Below, one piece after another: positions 17,447-23,674 of a DNA stretch of 25,973 bases. The notes under the pieces were generated by a model that was given only the letters and a program-made list of their open reading frames with translations, did no database searches and was not told the DNA's origin. Positions within the stretch are counted from its first letter, which is position 1. Each line of letters begins with the position of its first letter. This DNA is from Spartobacteria bacterium (lineage in GTDB: Bacteria > Verrucomicrobiota > Verrucomicrobiia > Chthoniobacterales > Chthoniobacteraceae): assembly GCA_025355595.1 (NCBI GenBank), contig JANXZI010000678.1, forward strand, positions 1 through 25,973. The letters run 5' to 3'. The translations under genes and the position numbers were made by a program.

Positions 17447-18367
17447 TCAAACCGCGGGCTGTCTCTTTTCTCCGCGCAGCAGCCCGGACAGCACGAGGCA
17501 CGGCAGCGCGAAAAGGTAGCGCACCCGCAGCAGTCGCACATTCCACCACAGCGTGCGAAAAAAAATCGCCAGCGCCTCGCGCAGCAGCCCGTCGCGCGCG
17601 CACGCCACGCTGAGTGGACGCGTGTGGCGCGTGAGAATCTCGGATCGCTCCACGCGTCGCGCGCCGCCTCCGGGATAGCCGCCGGACTTTTCCCGCGCGA
17701 CCATCGTCATCGTTCCCAGGAAACTCTTCCGCAGCGAACCCACCGCGCTGCCTTCATGCCTGCGGTACGCGAAGACCGGCGGGCTCGCGATGTGGACGAA
17801 TCCCGGCTGCGTCCCGAGACGCAGCCAGAGGTCCGAGTCCTCGGCATTGAATGCGTGCCCGGTGAATCCGCCGACCGCTCGTAGCACGTCCGTCCGGATC
17901 GCCACGCCGCAGGTTCCCAGCCACAGTCCATCGCGCGCGGTCGCGAGGTAATCGGCGAAGACGCGCATCTCCGCACTCGTCCGGGCCGGCATCGGCGGCC
18001 GTTCGCCGCCGCGGAAATCCACATGCGTCCCGGCGATCATCGCGGGCGAGTCGTGGCGTTCGATCGCGTCGCGATACAGCGCGAGCGTCCACGGGAACCA
18101 TCGGTCGTCGCTGTCGAGAAATGCCACGTACTGCCCGTGCGCGCGCTCGATGCCGAGATTGCGCGCCGCCGCGGGGCCGCGATTTTCCTGCCGCAGCACT
18201 TCGATCCGTCCGGCGTACCTGCTCAGCACTTCCGGCGTCTCGTCCGTCGAGCCGTCGTCCACCACGAGGATTTCAAAGTCGCGATCCTCCTGCGCGAAGA
18301 CCGTCTCCAGCGTCTCCGCGAGAAGCCCGGCACGGTTGTGCGTGGGGATGACGACGGAGAAAAACAT
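17447..18367 (-). CDS. Family 2 glycosyltransferase
   Basis: The protein is 306 aa from the ATG at 18367. It begins 'FSVVIPTHNRAGLLAETLETV', continues 'EILVVDDGSTDETPEVL' and 'ARNLGIERAHGQYVAFLDSDD', and so shows the GT-A fold with the metal-binding DSDD at 85-88. 'NAEDSDLWLRLG' around 190 supplies the likely catalytic acid. The C-terminal ~45 residues are hydrophobic and basic (about 260-300), suggesting membrane association. Members transfer a sugar from a nucleotide donor to cell-surface glycans; donor and acceptor cannot be told here. The ATG overlaps the stop of the preceding glycosyltransferase by one base (TGATG), so the two are coupled. The frame is open upstream to 18688 but that only mirrors the neighbouring gene. 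Confidence 0.93.
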   Translation of the reverse strand: MFFSVVIPTHNRAGLLAETLETVFAQEDRDFEILVVDDGSTDETPEVLSRYAGRIEVLRQENRGPAAARNLGIERAHGQYVAFLDSDDRWFPWTLALYRDAIERHDSPAMIAGTHVDFRGGERPPMPARTSAEMRVFADYLATARDGLWLGTCGVAIRTDVLRAVGGFTGHAFNAEDSDLWLRLGTQPGFVHIASPPVFAYRRHEGSAVGSLRKSFLGTMTMVAREKSGGYPGGGARRVERSEILTRHTRPLSVACARDGLLREALAIFFRTLWWNVRLLRVRYLFALPCLVLSGLLRGEKRQPAV

Positions 18368-19191
18368 CACGCCCAGAATCCGAGCCCGTGCATGAATCGT
18401 TTCATCGCCCGCACCCATCGCGCCTCGAGGTGATTCGGCAGTTGCGCCGGATCGACGACGTAGCGCCCGTCGCCGGCATCGAAGTGCAGGCCCGACGAGT
18501 CCGCGATTTTCTCCCGCCAGCTCTGCTGCGTCTCGTGCTCGAAATGCAGGTAGCCGCGCTGCGCCGCCGTGTGCCGCGTGGAAAGCCGCCGCGCGATCTG
18601 CGCCGGCGACCGGTATTGCAGATGCTTCACGCGGATGCGCTCGGGGGAGACGAGTCCCATGTGCGTCGGCCACGAGGTCTCGTCCCATCGCAGCCGGTTC
18701 CGGTGCCGGAAAAATCGCGCCTCGCTGGCATTCGCGATGTAGTGGCGCGGCAGCGTCTCCTCGGTGGCCTCGGGAGCTTTCGCCTCATCCTCGGGACGGA
18801 AACGCGGCAGATCTTTTTCCGTGAGCATGTACTGCAGGTGCGCCGACCAGACGACGTGGCAGCTTCGCGGCACGCGCGCGAGGAATGCGGGCGGATCGTC
18901 AATGTACACTTCGTCCGCATCGAGCCGGCACCACCAGTCGCCTTCCTCCGCCTCGTCGCGATAGCGCCGGAAGACCTCGCCGCGCAGATGATCGCGGAAG
19001 GGCTTGCCCTCCTGCTTGAAGGGAATCACCCGCGGACATTCGCGCGCCATCTCACACGCCAGCTCCCAAGTCCCATCCGTGCTGCCATTGTCGTAGATGT
19101 AAATGCGATCACACCAGCGTGCCGATTCGCGCAGGAAATACCGGAGGATGTCCGATTCGTTTTTTACGAGGCAGATGCCGTGGATCTTCAT
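18367..19191 (-). CDS. Glycosyltransferase family 2-like protein (Glyco_tranf_2_4 type)
   Basis: The protein is 274 aa, beginning MKIHGICLVKNESDILRYFL, the usual opening of this GT-A group, followed by 'IYIYDNGSTDGTWELA'. The metal-binding motif is DADE at residues 91-94 in 'WWCRLDADEVYIDD'. The sequence continues with His/Arg-rich segments ('FFRHRNRLRWDE', 'VKHLQYRSPAQIARRLSTR') seen in relatives annotated as glycosyltransferases or methyltransferase-associated glycosyltransferases. It is cytosolic, with no membrane helix. It is the first gene of a likely three-gene unit with a second glycosyltransferase (TGATG coupling) and the Tat-exported propeller protein. It is divergent from the alpha/beta hydrolase with about 160 bp between, which must hold both promoters, although I cannot point to clear boxes. 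Confidence 0.88.
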   Translation of the reverse strand: MKIHGICLVKNESDILRYFLRESARWCDRIYIYDNGSTDGTWELACEMARECPRVIPFKQEGKPFRDHLRGEVFRRYRDEAEEGDWWCRLDADEVYIDDPPAFLARVPRSCHVVWSAHLQYMLTEKDLPRFRPEDEAKAPEATEETLPRHYIANASEARFFRHRNRLRWDETSWPTHMGLVSPERIRVKHLQYRSPAQIARRLSTRHTAAQRGYLHFEHETQQSWREKIADSSGLHFDAGDGRYVVDPAQLPNHLEARWVRAMKRFMHGLGFWA

Positions 19192-19352
19192 CGCAGTCCG
19201 CCGTCGCGCGCGACGGCGGGAAGGCTGGCTTGGTGCGTCGTTCGCATGGGCAGGTGAGATACAGCGGCGAAATGATTCGTGAGAAGTACTTTCGGCGGCT
19301 GCCGAAAAGGCGCGCCTTGCTGGCAGGCACAGCGCTCTCTTAGAACTCCCGC

Positions 19353-21440
19353 ATGAAACGCTCCGCGCTGTTCGCCGCCCTCGCCCTGGTCCTCCCCGTC
19401 ACGCTCGCCGCCGAAGCTGTGCGCCCCATCCCGCCTCCGGGCATCGAGATTCCCGCCGCGGATCGCGCGGAGATCGAGGCGGGCGTGAAGAAGCTCGGCG
19501 ACGAAATCACGAAGCTGCACGAACTCGGAAAGACAAATCCGCTCATCGAAAAGGAGCTGCCGAATGTGGAAATCTTCCACAAGTCCGCCGACTGGGCCGT
19601 GCGCTACGGCGAGATTTTCGACGTGAAGCAAATCGCCATCGCAAAGGATCACCTCCTCCAAGGCCTCGACCGCGCCGAGGCGCTCGCCAAAGGCCAGACG
19701 CCTTGGAACTACGCCAACGGCCTCGTCGCGCGCGGCTACCGCTCGAAGATCGACGGCTCCGTGCAGCCCTACGGCGTGCTCATTCCCGAAACGTTGCAGG
19801 GGTTCTCACCCGATGGTTCGCATGACACCAGCGCCGGCAAACTCGCCTCGCCGCACGCAGTGCCGCTCCACTTCTGGTGCCACGGTCGCGGCGAAAAGAA
19901 CACCGAGCTTCCATTCATCGCCGCCGTGCAGGCGAACAAGGGCGAGTTCACGCCCGAGGGCGCGATCGTCTGCTACCTCTTCGGCCGCTATTGCTGCGCG
20001 AACAAATTTGCCGGCGAGAGCGATCTCTTCGAGGCACAGGCGGACATCGCCGCGCACTACCCGATTGATGAAAAGCGCGTCGTCGTGCGCGGCTTCTCAA
20101 TGGGCGGCGCGGCTGTCTGGCAGTTCGCCTTTCACTTCCCCGGCTCATGGGCCGCCGCCGCACCCGGCGCGGGCTTTGCCGAGACGGAGGAATTTTTCGG
20201 CCGCACGCTCTATGCCGAGGGCGCCACGCCGCCGCCGTGGTGGGAGCGCCAGCTTTGGCGCTGGTACGACGTGACGATCTGCGCGCGCAACGTCGCCGGC
20301 CTCCCGCTCGTCGCCTACTCCGGCGAACTCGACGGCCAAAAGCAATCCGCCGACATCATGCTCCGCTACGCCGCGCAGGAAAAACACAGCTTCACCCACA
20401 TCATCGGCCCCGGCGTGCCGCACAAATATCACCCCGACGCGAAGCCCGTCATCGAGAAGTTCATTGATGTCGCGCTCGCAAAGGATCTCACGAAGCCGCC
20501 GAAGTCCGTCAGCTACACCACCTACTCGCTCATTTACCCGACGCGTGCGTGGGTCACGATCCAAGGGATGGAAAAATCGTGGGAGCGCGCGGATGTGGAC
20601 GCGACGATCGATAAGGACACGATCACGGTGAAGACGCAGAACATCACCGAGCTTTACCTGACACCCGGCGCTGCGGCATTCCCCGCGAATGCAACGTCGA
20701 AGGTCGTGGTGGATGGCACCGCGCTGCCGACGGAGAACGGTTCTGCCCATCTGCGCAAGGAAGGTGGAAAGTGGATCGCGTCCTCCATGATCGAAACGCG
20801 AAACCCTCGCGGGGTGGTCAAGCGCCCCGGCCTCTGCGGCCCTGTGGATCACGCCTTCATGTCGAAGTTCCTCTTCGTCCGCCCCACCGGCACACCGCTG
20901 AACGCCGCACTTGGAAAGTGGACGAAGTCCGAGATGGAACACGCCATCAAATCGTGGCGTGCAGTCTTCCGCGGCGACGTGCCGATCAAGGACGACTCCG
21001 CCATCACCGACGACGACATCGCGAACTGCAACCTAATCCTCTGGGGCGACAATTCATCGAACACCGTGCTGAAACGAATCGCCGGGGATCCGATCCCCGC
21101 GAAGACACCCGCGGCGGAATCCGCATCGTCTGGAAGCGGCGCAAAAAAACCCGCACAGATGCTCCCGATCCTCTGGGGAAAGAACGAACTCAACTTCAAG
21201 AGCTACCGTCTCGATCCCGCCCGCTACGCGCCCATTTTGATCTACCCGAACCCGCTCAACCCCTCGCGCTACGTCGTCCTTAATAGCGGTCACACCTTCC
21301 GCGAATTCGCGCTGCTGAACAACAGCGACCAGACCCCGAAGCTGCCCGACTGGGCCCTCGTGGACATCGCCGCCCCCGCCGACGCCAAATGGCCCGGCCT
21401 GATCCTCGACGCCGGTTTCTTCGACGAGCACTGGAAATAG
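19353..21440 (+). CDS. Secreted alpha/beta hydrolase (prolyl-oligopeptidase/esterase-like), two-part
   Basis: The protein is 695 aa with a Sec signal peptide (MKRSALFAALALVLPVTLAAEA). After a helical N-terminal region (about 25-120) comes an alpha/beta hydrolase core: 'PLHFWCHGRGEK' as the oxyanion region near 171-182, the nucleophile elbow GFSMGG at 247-252 (S249), a likely acid D327 in 'YSGELDGQKQ', and a His at H357 or H360 in 'GVPHKYHP'. The order and spacing fit a prolyl-oligopeptidase/acetyl-esterase-like enzyme. Residues about 385-695 form a second region of beta-rich sequence ('TQNITELYLTPGAAAF', 'ILWGDNSSNTVLKRIAG', 'ILIYPNPLNPSRYVVLNSGHTF') that recurs in PVC-group exported hydrolases. 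The substrate is unknown; polysaccharide ester or peptide is plausible. The gene ends facing the kinase gene. Confidence 0.87.
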   Translation: MKRSALFAALALVLPVTLAAEAVRPIPPPGIEIPAADRAEIEAGVKKLGDEITKLHELGKTNPLIEKELPNVEIFHKSADWAVRYGEIFDVKQIAIAKDHLLQGLDRAEALAKGQTPWNYANGLVARGYRSKIDGSVQPYGVLIPETLQGFSPDGSHDTSAGKLASPHAVPLHFWCHGRGEKNTELPFIAAVQANKGEFTPEGAIVCYLFGRYCCANKFAGESDLFEAQADIAAHYPIDEKRVVVRGFSMGGAAVWQFAFHFPGSWAAAAPGAGFAETEEFFGRTLYAEGATPPPWWERQLWRWYDVTICARNVAGLPLVAYSGELDGQKQSADIMLRYAAQEKHSFTHIIGPGVPHKYHPDAKPVIEKFIDVALAKDLTKPPKSVSYTTYSLIYPTRAWVTIQGMEKSWERADVDATIDKDTITVKTQNITELYLTPGAAAFPANATSKVVVDGTALPTENGSAHLRKEGGKWIASSMIETRNPRGVVKRPGLCGPVDHAFMSKFLFVRPTGTPLNAALGKWTKSEMEHAIKSWRAVFRGDVPIKDDSAITDDDIANCNLILWGDNSSNTVLKRIAGDPIPAKTPAAESASSGSGAKKPAQMLPILWGKNELNFKSYRLDPARYAPILIYPNPLNPSRYVVLNSGHTFREFALLNNSDQTPKLPDWALVDIAAPADAKWPGLILDAGFFDEHWK

Positions 21441-21450
21441 CGGAGCGCCC

Positions 21451-21590
21451 GCGCGTGGAGCGTCGCGCGTCCCGCCGGCGACGCACGCTTTACGCGCAGT
21501 CCCATTTTTTTTCACCGCCGCAAGCACCCGGCAAATGTGGGCCTGCGCGCTTCGCTTTGTGGCTGCCGGGCCGGGCGGCGCTCCATGCGC
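21451..21590. repeat. Imperfect inverted repeat flanking the convergent gap
   Basis: Positions 21451-21466 (GCGCGTGGAGCGTCGC) and 21575-21590 are inverted copies with 14 of 16 matches. Between them is a small perfect stem, 21460-21466 with 21478-21484 (GCGTCGC/GCGACGC). The unit lies almost entirely in the space between the hydrolase stop (21440) and the kinase stop (21598). No clean T-tract follows either stem, so a terminator role is uncertain. Confidence 0.4.
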
Positions 21591-21597
21591 AATTCCG

Positions 21598-23511
21598 TTA
21601 CTTCCCGCCCAGGTCCAGCACCACGCGGAAGCCTGTGTCGCGAACGCGCCGGGACTGAACGATGCCCAAGCGTACCGAGGAGCACATCAGTTCCTCCTGA
21701 TATTGCACCCATGACCCGCCCCTCGCCACACGCATGTTCTTCTCCGCCTCCTTCCCGGCCTTTCCAGGCTCCATTAAATCATCGCACCACTCCCACAGGT
21801 TCCCGCCGAGATCGTGGATCCCAAATTCATTCGCCGCGAAACTCCCGACCGGTGCCGTCGTCGCAAAACCGTCCGTGTAGCCCGCGAGCCATTTTCCCTC
21901 CGTCTCCGCCGGCAGCTTGTCGTGATAGGCCGAGTCCGAGTAGTTCCCCACCTTCGTCTTTTGCGGTGGAAAATCGGTGCCCCACGGGAAGGCCGTCTTG
22001 TTTTTTCCGCTGCGCTCCTTCGGTGTCGCCCCGTCCTCGTTCGCGAGTCCCACGGCGCGGCTCCACTCCTCGTCCTTCGCCAGCCGGTAGCGCATCGCCT
22101 GCGGCAGCTTTCCGTCTGCGTGCTCCTTTTTCGTCAGCCATTCGCAGAATGCCGTGGCCTCCTCCCAACTCACCGCCGCCACGGGATGTTCCGGCGCAAA
22201 GCCCACCGGCACGTTCCCCTTCTGCGTCTGCTGCTTCTTCCACGAGCCGTCCACCGTCTGCCCCGCCGCAAACACCGCATAGTCCTGCACCCGCGTCTCC
22301 CATTTGCAGAAGAGCACATTCGTCCCCGGCACCGGCACGAAGGCCTGGCCGAGCGTGTTGAAAAATGGCGTGCCCTTGCTCGCAGCGCGCGGATCCGTAG
22401 CCGTGCCCGTCGCGAGCGGTAGCGTGCCAGGGATTTGCGTCACGGCTCCGGCAGCGTTCACTTTATTACCGCCATTTTTCCACGGCTGACCATATGCCAG
22501 CAACACAGCCGCACCGACCGCCGTCACCGCCGCGAACCCGAGGATCAACGGCCTTTTTCGCGAGGCAGGCACCGCACCGTTCACCGGCACACGCATCGCG
22601 ATCCTGCGCGTGACGGGATCGATCGCGGCGGCAAAGTCCGACGCGCACGAGTACCGCGCCGCCGGATCCGTCTGCAGCGCGCGATCCACGATTCGGTCCA
22701 GCCGCCGATCCAGCCCCGGCACCGCGATGGATGGCGGCACGAAGCGCCCGCGCGGCACCTGCCCCGTGAGCATCTGGTAGAGCATCACGCCCACGGCATA
22801 AAGATCCGCGCGGTGATCCACATGCGCCGCGCCCTTCAGTGCCTCGGGAGCCATGTACTCCAGCGTGCCCATCATCACATTGCTCATCGTGATGTCCGTC
22901 GTCCCCGCCGACGTGGATTTCGCGAGGCCGAAGTCCGCCACCTTCACATCGCCATCCGTCTCGATCATGATGTTCGAAGGCTTGATGTCGCGGTGAATCA
23001 CCCCGTGCTTGTGCGCGTACGCGAGCGCATCGCACACCGCGGCAGTGATGCGCAGCGCCTCGCCCGGCTCGAGCCGCACGCGCTCGTTCACGAGCTTGTG
23101 GACATCCGTCCCCTCGATGCACTCCATCACGAAATACAGCAGCCCGGACGGCGTCTCGCCCGCGTCATACACCGCGACGATCCCCGGATGCTTGAGTTGC
23201 GCCATCGCCTTTGCTTCGCGTTTGAAGCGCTCGGTAAAATCCGACACGCCATCATCAAGAGTCGGCGGCAAAATCTTGATCGCGACGAAACGATCCAGGC
23301 TCTTCTGCCACCCCTTGTACACCGCGCCCATCCCGCCGCGCCCGAGGATTGATCGGATCTCGTACAGGGGAAAATCACGCTGCAACTCCTCCGGCCACGG
23401 CGGCTGCCACGAGCCATTGCCCGGCTTGCTCTTCGCCGCCGCGAGCAATCCTCCCACCTGTGAAAACGACACCTGCGGCTCCGGTGACGCCCCGCCCGCC
23501 GGGTGCGGCAT
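21598..23511 (-). CDS. Transmembrane Ser/Thr protein kinase fused to an FGE-sulfatase (SUMF1-like) domain
   Basis: The protein is 637 aa from the ATG at 23511, which has GAAGG five bases upstream. The open frame extends to 23844 but that stretch is Arg/Cys-rich and overlaps the previous gene. The kinase domain spans about 50-300: glycine loop GRGGMGAVYKG (57-67), K79 in VAIKI, HRDIKPSN with D175, DFG at 193-195 and APE at 221-223, so all catalytic residues are present. A single membrane helix follows at about 321-340. Residues about 385-637 form an FGE-sulfatase domain ('HPVAAVSWEEATAFCEWL', 'NEFGIHDLGGNLWEWCDD', 'RVARGGSW'). The layout predicts a cytoplasmic kinase with an extracytoplasmic FGE-like domain that may sense a ligand. 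True formylglycine-generating activity is doubtful. It follows the membrane-anchored repeat protein by 163 bp on the same strand. Confidence 0.93.
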   Translation of the reverse strand: MPHPAGGASPEPQVSFSQVGGLLAAAKSKPGNGSWQPPWPEELQRDFPLYEIRSILGRGGMGAVYKGWQKSLDRFVAIKILPPTLDDGVSDFTERFKREAKAMAQLKHPGIVAVYDAGETPSGLLYFVMECIEGTDVHKLVNERVRLEPGEALRITAAVCDALAYAHKHGVIHRDIKPSNIMIETDGDVKVADFGLAKSTSAGTTDITMSNVMMGTLEYMAPEALKGAAHVDHRADLYAVGVMLYQMLTGQVPRGRFVPPSIAVPGLDRRLDRIVDRALQTDPAARYSCASDFAAAIDPVTRRIAMRVPVNGAVPASRKRPLILGFAAVTAVGAAVLLAYGQPWKNGGNKVNAAGAVTQIPGTLPLATGTATDPRAASKGTPFFNTLGQAFVPVPGTNVLFCKWETRVQDYAVFAAGQTVDGSWKKQQTQKGNVPVGFAPEHPVAAVSWEEATAFCEWLTKKEHADGKLPQAMRYRLAKDEEWSRAVGLANEDGATPKERSGKNKTAFPWGTDFPPQKTKVGNYSDSAYHDKLPAETEGKWLAGYTDGFATTAPVGSFAANEFGIHDLGGNLWEWCDDLMEPGKAGKEAEKNMRVARGGSWVQYQEELMCSSVRLGIVQSRRVRDTGFRVVLDLGGK

Positions 23512-23516
23512 GGCGG

Positions 23517-23521
23517 CCTTC
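23517..23521 (-). promoter_or_regulatory. Shine-Dalgarno GAAGG deciding the kinase start
   Basis: The minus strand reads GAAGG five bases before the ATG at 23511. In-frame GTG at 23556 and the far upstream ATG at 23844 have no such site, so 23511 is preferred. Confidence 0.5.
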
Positions 23522-23674
23522 GTCGGGATTTTGCTCTGGTCGTCGGGTTCCACGTTGCGGGGAGTTTCGGAAATTCTCGCCGGCAAAATGCGGACACGCC
23601 TCACGAAAGGCAAGCCGCGAGCCGCACCGTGGGAGCGGCACTTTTTGTCCGAAAAAACACGCCCCGCAAATCCA

